This document shows positions 1 through 10,292 of a DNA stretch of 64,000 bases, one piece after another. The position numbers and the translations under genes were made by a program. Each line of letters opens with the position of its first letter. Position 1 is the first letter of the stretch. This stretch comes from Pictodentalium vernedei (taxonomy: Eukaryota; Mollusca; Scaphopoda; Dentaliida; Dentaliidae): NCBI GenBank assembly GCA_031216915.1, contig CM062297.1, positions 543,328,971 to 543,392,970 of the forward strand, written 5' to 3'. The notes beneath the pieces are model-generated. The model was not told where the DNA came from. It worked only from the letters and a program-made list of their open reading frames with translations, and ran no database searches.

Positions 1-748
1 TTTTTTGGAAACACTTCAACGGAATGATTTCATTTTTGGTAAACTACTATAGAACAATGACTTACAGATCAAGTTTGAGTTTCATGCTGATTGCATTATT
101 CTTGTGTGAGTTAAGGCCCTTGGAAATATGGAAAAGCGCTAAAATATCAGTTTTCCGGAGTTTTTTTTTTGGAAACGCTTCAACGGAATGATTTCATTTT
201 TGGTAACCTATTATAGAACAATGACTTACAGATCAAGTTTGAGTTTCATGCTGATTGCCTTATTCTTGTGTGAGTTATGGCCCTTGGAAATATGGAAAAG
301 TGCCAAAATATCAGTTTTCCAGACTTTTTCTGGAAATGCTTCAACGGAATGATTTCATTTTTGGTAACCTGCTATAGAATGATGACTTACAGATCAAGTT
401 TCATTTACACTCTGTCCATTCATCCGTCAGTCTGTAATTCATACTTTAGTTTTCCGGACTTTTTTTGGAAATGCTTCAACCGAATGATTTAGTTCTTGGT
501 AACCTACTACAGAACAATGACTTACAGTTCAAGTTTGAGTTTCATGCTGATTGCATTATTCTTGTGTGAGTTATGGCCCTTGGAAATATGGAAAAGCGCC
601 AAAATATCAGTTTTCTGGACTTTTTTTTGGAAATGCTTCAGCGGAATTCATGCTGATCACATATAGATTATAACATTTGTATAATTATTAATGCTCATTA
701 GTCCGGTAGGGGACATTGTATTGCTTCAGCGATATGTGCACTCTTGTT
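1..748 (+). mobile_element. HINE-like element I, 3' part with tandem core
   Basis: The window opens inside a tandem array. The motif GGAATGATTTCATTTTTGGT recurs near 21, 185 and 346 and in variant form near 481, a period of about 162 bp with one shortened unit. After the array come a GTCCGGTAGGGGACA stretch, a small GC hairpin around GCTTCAGC (about 722-731) and the terminus CTCTTGTT at 741-748. This is the same 3' design as the other tandem-core elements here. The 5' end lies outside the window. No coding content is seen. Confidence 0.6.
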
Positions 749-901
749 TTATTTGTGTTCGGCGCTAAGTAGCAACGTTAAGGCTACTAAACATCGAACA
801 CAAGAATCTAACAAGCGCCGATAGAAAAAAAGTTAATAAATCACTTAAGTGAATGGTTCCACTTGAAATTTTTATATATAGGATATTTATACTCACCAAC
901 G

Positions 902-1296
902 GGCCAGTTTCTTTCCCAGTTGATATGATTTTGTTCCATAAATGATTTGGCATACTTGGACGTGTGTTTTGGATCGTTGTCCTGTTCAAAGGTATGTTCT
1001 CCAAACTGTTCAAGAAAGGGTAGTAAAGTTTTCTCTAGAATCTTGTGTGTGTAGAATTCCTTCTTCATAATACCATCGAATATTAGCAGAGATGTAGGTC
1101 CATGTTTAGAAATTCCACCCCATAGGTGTAGTTTTAGTGGGTGTTTGGGTTTCCCTTGACTTGGAGCAATCCCATCAACTAAACAATATGCAACAGACTT
1201 GTTTTGGTGCAACTGAATACTTGTTTCATCAGAAAAAAATGTTTTGGAGTAAGTTCTGTTCTCTTCGATTAGCCTGTTGGCAAAATAACACTTGTT
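902..1296 (-). pseudogene. Tc1-like transposase, catalytic-domain fragment
   Basis: Minus-strand sequence encoding the middle of a Tc1/mariner DDE transposase, the enzyme that cuts and joins transposon ends. It reads FANRLIEENRTYSKTFFSDE, then WGGISKHGPTSLLIF, then EQDNDPKHTS and finally NWERNWP. The first two acidic catalytic residues (in FSDE and in QDNDPKHT) are present. Homology stops just after NWP near 902, where the third acidic residue would follow, so the C-terminus is missing. Towards its N-terminus the coding sequence is cut at about 1296 by element H (1297-2719) and resumes at 2720 with the DNA-binding half. Sequence 749-901 holds no recognisable coding sequence. The copy is dead. 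Confidence 0.85.
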
Positions 1297-2719
1297 ATGT
1301 GTACCCATACTATGTATGGTACACATAATGCCAGCATCCGGGGTGACCATCCGTCGTTCGTCCATCCTTTGTCTGTCCGTCTGTCTGTCCGTCCGTCTGT
1401 CCAGCCGGCATCCGTATCCATTTCTTTGGCATTCGATAACTTGAAAAATATTGTTTGGATTGTCAAGTTACTTTATATTTGTGTTCAGGTTGCTGATGTG
1501 CCGAGCTGTATAGTTTTTTGATGTAAATCAGATAATTTGATCCTGAGATATTAACCCTTTATTCTTCAAATTGAAAATTCCTCCAATCCCTTTGGCATTC
1601 GATAACTTGAAAAATATTGCTTGGATTGTCAAGTTACTTTATATTTGTGTTCGGGTTACTGATTTGCCGAGCTGTATAGTTTTTGGTGTAAATCTGATGA
1701 TTTGATCCCGAGATATTAACCATTTATCCTTCAAATTGAAAATTTCTCCAATCCCTTTGGCATTCGATAACTTGAAAAATATTGCTTGGATTGTCAAGTT
1801 ACTTTATATTTGTGTTTCAGGTTACTGATGTGCCGAGCTGTATAGTTTTTGGTGTAATTCTGATAATTTAATCCTGAGATATTAACCCTTTATCCTTCAA
1901 ATTGAAAATTCCACCAATCCCTTTGGCATTCAATAACTTGAAAAATATTGCTTGGATTGTCAAGTTACTCTATATTTGTGTTCAGGTTACTGATGTGCCG
2001 AGCTGTATAGTTTTTGGTGTAAATCTGATGATTTGATCCCAAGATATCAACCCTTTATTCTTCAAATTGAAAATTCCTCCAATCCCTTTGGCATTCGATA
2101 ACGTGAAAAATATTACTTGGATTGTCAAGGTACTTTATATTTGTGTTCAGGTTACTGATGTGCCGAGCTGTATAGTTTTTGGTGTAGATCTGTTATTTTG
2201 ATCCTGAGATATTAACCCTTTATCCTTCAGAATTGAAAATTCCTCCAATCCCTTTGGCATTTGATAACTTGAAAAATATTGCTTGGATTGTCAAGTTACT
2301 TTATAATTGTGTTCAGGTTACTGATGTGCTGAGCTGTATAGTTTTTAGTGTAAATCTGATAATTTAATCCGGAGATATTAACCCCCTTTATCTTTCAAAT
2401 TGAAAATTCCTCCAATCCCTTTGGCATGAGATAACTCAAAAAATATCAATTCGATTGTCATGTTACTTTATATATTTATTCAGGTTACTGATGTGCTGTG
2501 CTGTGCTGTTGAGTTTTTTATGTAAATCTGATAATTTGCTCTGGAGATATTAACCCTTTATCCATCAAATTAGACTCTCCTCCAATCCATTTCTATATGT
2601 ACCCATACCTTGTATGGTGTACATAATGTCGGCATCCGTGGTGGCCCTCCGTCATACAGCTTTCTACTAGTTGCGCATATGGGTACACATCTGACGATTT
2701 CATCGGCCTATTTTTTGTT
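1297..2719 (+). mobile_element. HINE-like element H inserted in the Tc1-like transposase
   Basis: The 5' end is ATGTGTACCCATA (1297-1309), forming a hairpin with TATGGTACACAT just downstream. The exact inverse TATGGGTACACAT lies at 2678-2690. It is followed by CTGA, a small hairpin CGATTTCATCG and a T-rich end reading TTTTTTGTT near 2719. Deleting the interval brings the two halves of a transposase together within a few nucleotides of frame. No target duplication is visible. A second 5'-end module (hairpin TGTACCCATACC...GGTGTACA followed by the same AATGYCRGCATCCG sequence) sits at about 2597-2655. The exact 3' limit is inferred by analogy with the other elements here. Confidence 0.65.
1421..2590 (+). 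repeat. Tandem core of element H, about 7 x 165 bp
   Basis: The motif TTTGGCATTCGATAACTTGA and its close variants start near 1424, 1588, 1757, 1923, 2088, 2254 and 2419, spaced about 165 bp. Units also share GATGTGCCGAGCTGTATAG and GAGATATTAACCCTTTAT. The last unit is the most diverged. Units are non-coding. Confidence 0.9.
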
Positions 2720-3135
2720 TGTTTGTTGACGTACCTTATTAACTGACAGTACTTTGGTTTGGTTGCCACGAATCCGGTCACCTTTCTAGCACGTTGTACA
2801 GTTGAAATGTGAATTTCTCTCCCCCTCTTAACTGAGTCTCTCTGGATGCTTTTTGATGTCAAATTGCAGTTTTTAATTAATAGAAGTTTAATAGTTTCAA
2901 GATCACTGCTGTCAAGTTTTCTGAAACTTTTCACATTTGAATGTGTGTCTGTTACTTGCTTAATGGCACCAGATAAATATTGTTCACAAAGTCTCCTGAT
3001 TCCATGCCACGAGCATGTTATGCCGTATGTGTTTTTCATTTCTGTCAGCATAGCATACGGTCTCCAATTGCGATCACATAAATCATAAATATGAAGTTTC
3101 TCCTGTTGCGTAAACTTTTGCTTCGTTTTAGTCAT
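2720..3135 (-). pseudogene. Tc1-like transposase, N-terminal DNA-binding half
   Basis: The minus-strand frame begins with ATG at 3133-3135 (MTKTKQKFTQQEKLHIYDLC). It continues through an HTH-like region (YAMLTEMKNTYGITCSWHGI), a second helix-rich part (LETIKLLLIKNCNLTSKSIQ, ISTVQRARKVTGF) and ends at KPKYCQLIRYVNKQ. This is the paired-like bipartite DNA-binding layout of Tc1-type transposases. It is the upstream half of the fragment at 902-1296, separated from it by element H. Residues read after VNKQ come from H, not from the transposase. Terminal inverted repeats of the parent transposon could not be identified. Confidence 0.75.
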
Positions 3136-3541
3136 TTTGCATATTGGGATGAAAAAAATTTCAACTGGCTAAGACAAAACCGAAAATGAATTTCATTCCG
3201 TCCCCTCAAAATGCAACCAATAAAAATTTTGTGTATTTGTCAATATGATGAGATTTACTCCACCCATTAGTATTATTTGTGATTATGACACCTCTTTTGT
3301 CAGTGGGTTTTCTTCAGAAGCCTAATTATAAAACACGCATCTTCGCACCTGTAGCTACCGACACTGAAACATCAATCATCTGCAGGAGCATCTAGGGCAA
3401 TAAAAAAAATAGCAAATATCGTTACATTAGTTGATGAAAATAATTGACTCGCGAATGGCATTTTGTTTTTAATCCATCTCTCTGATATTCTGTAGCAAAA
3501 AGTGTTTGTATGTTCGTACATGTGTATTTGTATCTTTTCAG
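3136..3541. other. AT-rich non-coding stretch
   Basis: No reading frame or repeat family is recognised. It probably includes the 5' flank of the Tc1-like transposase. At its end, TTTGTATCTTTTCAG (3527-3541) would make a good splice acceptor for the coding-like sequence that follows. Confidence 0.4.
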
Positions 3542-4345
3542 AAGAAAAAAGAAGACGCCAAGGTAATTAAGCAGAACCTCCCCTCCCAGACTGGCACCAG
3601 CTTTAGAGTCACCACAAGCACCACATGTATTGGCAGATAGTGGACCTCCAGAGAAAAAAAACACCACCTTCTCAACATCAGACAATCCCTCCAAACATCA
3701 CTGCAACACCAACAACAGTCCCTTCAAACACTGCTATCACAGTAACACCAACAAGAGTGCCAACAAATATCACTGCAACACCAACAACAGTCCCTCCAAA
3801 CATTGATAATACTACAACACCAACAACAACAACAGATGTTGTTGCAATACCTTTATTTAGAATGAACGAGACGCCACATCAGCCTTGGGTTTGAAAGGAA
3901 ATTGAATGAACTTAGCAGACAGTTGAGGGATCTGACTCTTTTTTAAATCTACTCAAAGGCCAATACCAATACCTCAGCCGCAAAATGTGGATGTACTTCA
4001 GCCTGCCAGTGGCACGGCGCCCATACACGCAATTCAGGATGAGTGTTTCGGGGACATTCCACTGGAATACAGGTTAACTGTGGATGAGTTACGCAACATC
4101 CGTGCTCACTCTTACAATCCAGGACATTTTGGAAAAAATTTGTCAGAGAAACTGTTCTCATAACTTTTTGGACAGGATGCTCTCAGAACAAAAGTACTCA
4201 TGGTATGGAGGTGGAAAACTATCCAAAATAGACCTGGATCGAACGGATGTAATGCAAGAAATTCCTATCAAGCATTTTATCATGCAATCAAACATGTATT
4301 GTGTCTGTATTAACTCTGCAACTGTCGTGTATCAGACCCCCTGAT
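3542..4345 (+). pseudogene. Decayed BEN-domain-like gene
   Basis: Three shifted plus-strand pieces line up as one degraded protein. About 3620-3890 is Thr/Pro/Asn-rich and built from short repeats around ACAACACCAACAACAGTCCC. About 3885-3945 reads GFERKLNELSRQLRDLTLF, a heptad-like coiled coil. About 3950-4163 reads QDECFGDIPLEYRLTVDELR then NIRAHSYNPGHFGKNLSEKLF and stops at TAA (4161-4163). The neighbouring frame continues with SEQKYSWYGGGKLSKIDLDR to a stop at 4342. A coiled coil followed by a sequence of the form LxxEQLRxI...S..xFxxxLxxxLF...GGGK..LD is typical of BEN-domain proteins, which bind DNA or chromatin and act in repression. At least two frame breaks make it non-functional as read, unless introns explain them. 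The BEN assignment is by eye. Confidence 0.45.
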
Positions 4346-6008
4346 ACAGATTATTCGTCTATATTCTAGACTTATCCCCAAGATATTGTACGATAAATAT
4401 ATTATTACCATTATGTGCATGTACAAAATGTGTATCAGAGTCGAGCTCCCATTTCAAAAGGCAGATCACAACTAGTCTTGATCTACCCACTAGTCGTAAT
4501 CTACCCCTAGGAACCCAGAGCGAGACCCCTGATACATATCTTTTGTACATACACATAATGGTAACTAATCTCTATGTAAACAACCCCTACGGCTTAGTAA
4601 TGTAGTATATGTAATGAGCATAAGGGATTAGAGGAGTCCAGGACACCCGTGTCTAATTACAGATTACATGCAATCAATCACCAATGTTCCAAATTGTAAG
4701 ATACAGTTCTATCAAAATAATTGAAGTGTAGTCGGTGGCATTAAGTATGTTTGATTTCCACGACTAACCACAGACTATGACAGAATCATCTGGACTTTGC
4801 ATCATATCTGATAAGGAAAATGTATGATTTATTACCCATGGGTATCAGTGTGACCTATTGCAGCAGACACCCTCTGGTACCAACGCAAATACAAACGGCA
4901 ATTTTCACCACAGGAAGCACACTGAAAGCATACAATAGTCTTGGTCTTTGATAACCTGACATTCGAAAAATCTAACTCGAGCTGAAGGGGGGTGGGGGTG
5001 GGGGGTGATTTCCCCCCCCCCCCCCCCCCCCCCCTTGTATCCACCACTGGTAACAAGTTAAGCCTTCAGAAACTAAAACTATGGATAACAGGCCTATAGC
5101 TGTTTCGGCGACAGTGCTACAGAGAATTATTTAGTTATTGGTGTTTAAGGTGTTCACTCAGTTGTAAAATCGTAATTTTTTTAGTGCTACCTGTGGGTTT
5201 GTAGAAAATAAAATGTGCTGATTTTTATTTATTACTTGTTATTTAAAATGCGCATATCCCAGCAGATAATGTACATTTACCATGGTGGGACAAAAATGAA
5301 TTTGTATTTTCCTGATTACTTGGGGGAAAATGCCCCATATACATTATACAGCACTAGCATGTCCCTGCCTTTGCCAAGAGTGGCGGGCAATATTTATAGG
5401 CTAGTAATGTATGTAGTGTTTTCAGTCGTTTATTAAAAACACGGCAGACGGCCCAGCGCTTGTGTACTGCAGTAATAACGCAGGTAGTTGGTGTATTGCA
5501 GTTTAACGCTTGCAGCATGCCATACATTGGTCGCGTTCTGACACACATGTGCTAGCACGTTCAGAAATAGTATGGGGAAAGGTGTTTTTGCAAACAATGG
5601 CAGTTGCAAACATGCTTGTATTGGTAGAACAGATCCATGCGGCAAATAAAAATATTAAGATTATGAACTGAACTTTGGTAGAGAAATACTGTTGCGGGCA
5701 TTTGGTTTCTCAGTAATTATTAATCGGTGTTCGATTGATTTCAAGGTAGAAAGCAATGGAATAGGCTCTTCTGCACCCAGAGAAAAATTGGCGCATGGTC
5801 GAAACTTATTGTTGCTGGCTGTAATCCGATCACGCGGTGTCACATTGAATCCTGTCCTTTAACACAACTAACAGAGTGATTGTGGTAAAAAAACCGTTGA
5901 AAACTAAACTCATTCTTGGATAAAAAGCGAAACAAAAAATCTTACTTCTAATGTCGAGTACTCGGCACACAGCTGTGAAATCGAAAGAAAAATTATATCC
6001 AACAGCAT
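4346..6008. other. Mostly unique non-coding sequence
   Basis: No gene is supported. It contains a G-rich run next to a poly-C tract (about 4986-5034) and otherwise looks like ordinary AT-rich intergenic or intron DNA. The small open frames here show no recognisable protein and no repeat signature. Confidence 0.4.
5012..5034. repeat. Poly-C tract beside G-rich run
   Basis: About 23 consecutive C follow a G-rich run (GGGGGGTGGGGGTGGGGGG, about 4987-5005) a few bases upstream. The two could pair as a hairpin or form quadruplex/i-motif structures. Assembly length is unreliable in such tracts. Confidence 0.9.
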
Positions 6009-6123
6009 TTTTGAATCGATGCTGACGAGCCCCTCCCCCCCCCCCCCCCCCATAGGCCTAATGGTATATAAATATTAACATTAATATACCATTATGAGGG
6101 CACATCAGCATCGATCCAAAAAT
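6009..6123. repeat. Fold-back (inverted repeat) with a poly-C tract in one arm
   Basis: The left arm contains ATCGATGCTGACGAGCCC and AATGGTATATAAATATTAA. The right arm contains TTAATATACCATTATGAGGG and ACATCAGCATCGATCC, the reverse complement with few mismatches. A run of about 17 C (6035-6051) interrupts only the left arm. This looks like a small MITE-type hairpin; no target duplication was identified. Confidence 0.6.
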
Positions 6124-6224
6124 ACTATCAGATATCATTTGTTTTTATTCTCTCAGCTTGTGCCAAGTTCCTTTGATTTAAATCACCTGGAGTTTTGCAA
6201 ACTGCCCTTAATTGAAAATTATCG

Positions 6225-6420
6225 TTGTAATCCGTTCCGCTCTCAGGTCCGAGAAATTAATAAAGTTTGTAATCTCTTGCCTCTAATACTCGGCGGACTG
6301 CTTACATCTCCCGCATTTCCTCAAAAATGCCATAATTCCTTCCGCTCTCAGGTCCGCGAAATTAATAACTTGTGTAATCTCTTTGCCTCCAATCCTCGGC
6401 AGACTGCAAATGATCTCCGA
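6225..6420. repeat. Two-copy direct repeat of about 105 bp
   Basis: CCGCTCTCAGGTCCGMGAAATTAATAA occurs near 6238 and again near 6341. It is followed in both by GTAATCTCTTGCCTC-like sequence and CTCGGCRGACTGC. Not recognised as coding. Confidence 0.7.
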
Positions 6421-6529
6421 CTTGCCTGAAAAGAGTAATCTCCGAACTCTGTCGTCGATTCTTGTTTGATATTGAATGAATTGTTCTCGGACCTGGGCGA
6501 AGGATTTAACAATCACTTGCAACATAGTG

Positions 6530-7460
6530 TACACAGTAAGTACACATGTCAATCCGGCTCGGCCTAGGGGCTGTATTTATGAACCGATCTTCACAAAACT
6601 TCTTGGGTACCTTTGTTATCACCTTGGGATGAGAATGAGTGTTTTTGGGTGCAGTCCAAAATCCAAGATGGCTGTCGTCAGCCATTTTGTACCAAAATTA
6701 GGTACAATCAGTTTTTTGTACGGAACTTCTATATGAAGATTCTGATTTGAATAAATTTTTGAATGAATGTTTACTCACATGGAATACATCACATATCATA
6801 CGAGTTTTTTTCTCATGTATAAATTATTACTTGCACACAGTAAGTGCACATGTCAATACTGCCCGGGCTAGAGGCTGTATTTATGAACCAGTCTTCACAA
6901 AACTTCTTGGGTACCTTTGCTATCACCTTGGGATGAGAACGAGTGTTTTGGTGTGTGATTCGAAATTCAAGATGGCTGCCAGCGGCCATTTTATACCGAA
7001 ATTAGGTGCAATCAGTTTTTTGTACAGAACTTGTATATAAAGGTTCTGATTTGAACAAATTTTTTATGAATGTTCAGTAACATGTAATACATCACATATA
7101 ATACAGGTTTTATTCTTGTGCATAAATTATTGCAAATTAGATGAACTTTGATTTGATTCAGTGCTACTTATACACAGTTAGTACAAATGTCAATACGACT
7201 CGGGCTAGAGGCTGTATTTATGAACCGATCTTCATGAAACTTCTTGGGTACCTTTGTTATCACCTTGCTACTAGAACAAGTGTTTTTGGGTGCTGTCAGA
7301 AATTCAAGATGGCCGCCGGCAGCTAATGCGACAAACTTTGATTTATTCAGTGCCACTTATACACAGTAAGAACACATTTCAATACGGCTCTGGCTAGAGA
7401 GCATATTTATGAACTGATTTTCACAAAACAGAACTTCTATGTGAAAGTTCTGTATATTCA
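6530..7460 (+). repeat. Family A repeat units (truncated element A0)
   Basis: Three copies of a unit of about 310 bp carrying GGCTAGAGGCTGTATTTATG, ACTTCTTGGGTACCTTTG, CAAGATGGC and TTTTTTGTACAGAACTT. The same units make up A1 (20379-21325) and A2 (50486-52688). The third copy is broken. No 5' terminus of family A is visible here. Its 3' end probably lies at 9557, beyond the Tc1 element inserted at 7492. Confidence 0.8.
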
Positions 7461-7491
7461 AATGTGTTGAAGCCAAGTTCCTGTGTTAATA

Positions 7492-9063
7492 TACTACTCA
7501 AAGTTTGCTAAGCACCAAGTATATCCAACTACCTGTTTTACATTTTAGTTGAAATATTGTTATGAAAAGTGTATATATTTTATATTTAATTATATCTTTA
7601 ATGATTTAAGCACAGAAATTAAGATTTTGTCTGTGTTTGACATTATTTTTTATCTTTTGAATACGATAACCATGGGAAATCGATATTATTGGTAAAAGAG
7701 GAAATTTTTCAAATTTGCCAAAAAGTTGACGGAGCGAACGGATATGGGTTCAATATTTAGTATGAGATCCATTATTGTTAATTACAGCTCGACAATGCCT
7801 TCTCGTGCTCCCAACAGGTTCCAGATGGTCCTTTGTGGGATGTTGTTTCATTCGTGGACCAGCATGGCACCAATTTTCTGGACACTTCTTGGTTGGACTG
7901 GACGGACTCAAATTGGAAGCTGCAACTCATTCCAGACATGTTCGAATGGTTTGAGGTCGGGATCTTGCCGGCAAGTCCATACGCTCAATCCCATTCCTCT
8001 GTCGGTACTCCTGGACAGCATGGGCAACATGAGGATGGGCATTATTGTTCATCAGAATGAATCTATCACCCACTGCACCTGCATACAATCTGATGTTGGC
8101 ATCCAGGATCTCATCAATATACTGCTGTGCAGTCAATGTACCACGGTGAAGGACACAGCTCTGTACGTCCATCCCAGCTGATGCTGCCACAGACCATTAT
8201 TGACCCTCCACCATAGCGGTCATGCTCAGCAATGTTGGATGCATGAAATCACTCTCCTGGTCTTCTCCATACCCTAGAATGCCTATTTCTGTTGTCTAGG
8301 CAGTACCTTGACTCATCTGTAAAAAGGACAGGTCGTCAATCTTCTCTGGTCCATCCAACGTGATCGATGGCTCATTTATATCATGCCTGGTTGTGGTTCT
8401 GGGACAGCTGAATGTGAATACATGGTCTTCTCAATCGGAGACCACCTTCGTGCAACTTGCCCGGATAGTCTGCGTCGAAACATTTACCCCAGATGCATTT
8501 TGAAGGTCACTGCGAAGCTGGGCTGCTGTGTCAAAGTGGTTCCTACGGGCCTGAATGATCAAAAACCGGTCTTCAGCTGCAGATGTTGCCCTGTCTCTGC
8601 TACCACCATGTCGTCTGACTGGGGTGCCATACTGCTGAAATCTTGCCCAGGCTCTGTTGATCACTGTATGGTGCACACCAAGGGCTTCGCCAACCTGACG
8701 ATGGGTAGCCCCTTGTTCCACCATCCCTACAGCCCACCACATTTCAGCTTCAGACAAATGTCTTACACTTGCATTCGCCATATTCAATCATTAAATCACA
8801 AGGGTTTGTGTTGAAATGAAGACTGAATACCCTACACATCTCATGTACATTTAGACAGTACACGAAAACATCATGGAAATCAAGGGGTACATGCTTTCCA
8901 TTACTGTCACAAAAAGTATGCCTGTCAAGAGAGCAAATGTAAACACTGGGGACCATCTCAATACATTCCTTAATCATATCCACCAAAAATATCGCAAATG
9001 TGTCACAAGAAAATTTCGGAATGATGTGTCAAATATGTGGTGGTTAGCAAACTTAGAGTAGTA
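7492..9063 (-). mobile_element. Tc1/mariner transposon, full length with TIRs and TA duplications
   Basis: A 1572-bp element whose ends are inverted repeats: TACTACTCAAAGTTTGCT (7492-7509, continuing AAGCACCA) and the reverse complement of TACTACTCTAAGTTTGCT (ending at 9063). The two ends differ at two positions over 26 bp. TA dinucleotides flank both ends (7490-7491 and 9064-9065), the standard Tc1/mariner target duplication. Removing it restores a TTAATATTTGG sequence like that found in the surrounding array units. It carries one transposase pseudogene on the minus strand. Confidence 0.88.
7728..8787 (-). pseudogene. Tc1-family transposase, inactivated
   Basis: The N-terminus at 8787 reads MANASVRHLSEAEMWWAVGM, an HTH with GATHRQVGEALGVHHTVINR, then the second HTH region (AAQLRSDLQNASGVNVSTQT). 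A frame-shifted middle gives VLFTDESRYCLD (first catalytic Asp, about 8311-8336), then HDRYGGGSIMVCGSISWDG. The segment at 7927-8190 gives LTAQQYIDEILDANIRLYAG and ILMNNNAHPH. In relatives this is DDNARPH, so the second catalytic Asp is replaced by Asn. A further shift gives DPDLKPFEHVWNEL (third acidic residue kept), then NNIPQRTIWNLLGAREGIVE and MDLILNIEPI. There are several frameshifts and stops. Each part matches the expected order, so the copy is complete but dead. Confidence 0.9.
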
Positions 9064-9065
9064 TA

Positions 9066-9557
9066 TTTGGTGTTGTTTGGGGAGGGTAAACATTATTGGC
9101 ACAACCCGATTTTCTATTTCCAATGAGAAAAATAAAACCACCTCACCTGTGGGAACCCTATGAGCTAAAGATAAAAAATTCAAATGCCTATATTTTAAGG
9201 ACTGGACAAATATTATTTAATTAGTAAGAATCAACCTTAGAGGGGTTAGAATAAAACAGGCCAAAACAATTGCTAACATTTGGCTTATGATACACCATAC
9301 AAGGATCCCCACATTGTAACATTAACCCTATGGAGTTTTCTTTTCTGTTTTAGCATCTAACTGTCGCCCACCTTTACAATACTTTACCTGTACATTTGTT
9401 ACAGGCTACGATCCGTATTTATGTACACACCTTTACAATACTTTATATGTATCTTTGTTATCAGGTCATTACCTAGATGTTTGTCATTGCTGTGTCACAT
9501 ACTATACATGTACATGTCTTACACAAGTTGAACTACAGTGTCATTGACACTTTCATT
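9066..9557 (+). mobile_element. Family A element A0, 3' terminus
   Basis: After the Tc1 element there is about 240 bp of diverged array sequence (AGGACTGGACAAATATT region, resembling family F). The A-family 3' module begins near 9350 (TTTAGCATCTAACTGTCGCC). It ends with CAAGTTGAACT (9524-9534), the hairpin AGTGTCATTGACACT (9537-9551) and TTCATT. The same module closes A1 and A2. Confidence 0.75.
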
Positions 9558-9608
9558 TTAAAGTGTATCTGTCACCATCAGAGGCAAAGAATATAGTTTA
9601 TATTCTTT

Positions 9609-9870
9609 AACTTCAGTGTATCATTTTCTTATGGGAACACAGTGACACTGTGTTCTAAGGCATACTGCACGTCGACGATGCACTTGTCTTCAACTAATGC
9701 TAACCTTGCTTGTGCAGGGTTAGTTTGTTGGGGAGTCTTAACAGTTGCTCGCCTCTGCTTGGGTGTTCTCTCCGGCTACACTGGCTTCCTCCACCTGTAA
9801 AACGGTCAGACACGAGGTGACCCATGCTGTTGAAAGTGTCATTAAAACCCAATAATAATAATAATAATTT
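9609..9870 (+). mobile_element. tRNA-derived SINE, 5'-truncated copy
   Basis: The segment matches the tRNA-unrelated body of the intact SINE at 63331-63707 in order: TCTAAGGCATACTGCACGTC, TGTCTTCAACTAATGC, GTTGGGGAGTC, GTTCTCTCCGG, TTCCTCCACCTGTAAAACGG. It ends in an (AAT)n tail at about 9851-9866. The tRNA-like head with boxes A and B is missing. Confidence 0.8.
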
Positions 9871-10292
9871 TCTTGTCTAAAATTCCATGGTGAATGTTAT
9901 GGCCTGTTTAGTTTAATATGAATATGTATGTTGATTGCATGTATAGTTAGGCTATTAAAAGAAAAATGCTTGTATCTTGCACCTCCCTTGTCATAAAACA
10001 TCTGCCTCATCACCTTTTTTATGCCCCAAGAGATTCTATCAGGAGCATTATGTTTTCACCATGTCCGTCCGTCGGAAACTTTTGGTTGGTTTCCGGCAAA
10101 TAACTAACAAAACACTTATTTGATCAAATTATTATTTTAGGTGTTACTTGTGGATGACCAGACAATGCTTCCTTTCGATTTTGGTCCAGATAGCCAATTC
10201 AATATGGCCAGCATGGCAGCCATATTGAATTTGGTTTCCGTCCAATAACTAATGAATGCTGACTCTAATCATTTTTAGCTTAACTATTTTTT

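Noticed and set aside
1297-2690. TIR DNA transposon based on 13-bp inverted ends
   Set aside because: No target duplication, and the 3' repeat is followed by a hairpin and T-rich end, fitting the HINE plan better.
4084-4344. Independent 86-residue gene
   Set aside because: Better explained as the second frame of the BEN-like pseudogene; its first residues overlap the other frame.
6094-6429. 111-residue open frame as a gene
   Set aside because: It spans a two-copy direct repeat and part of a fold-back; no recognisable domain.
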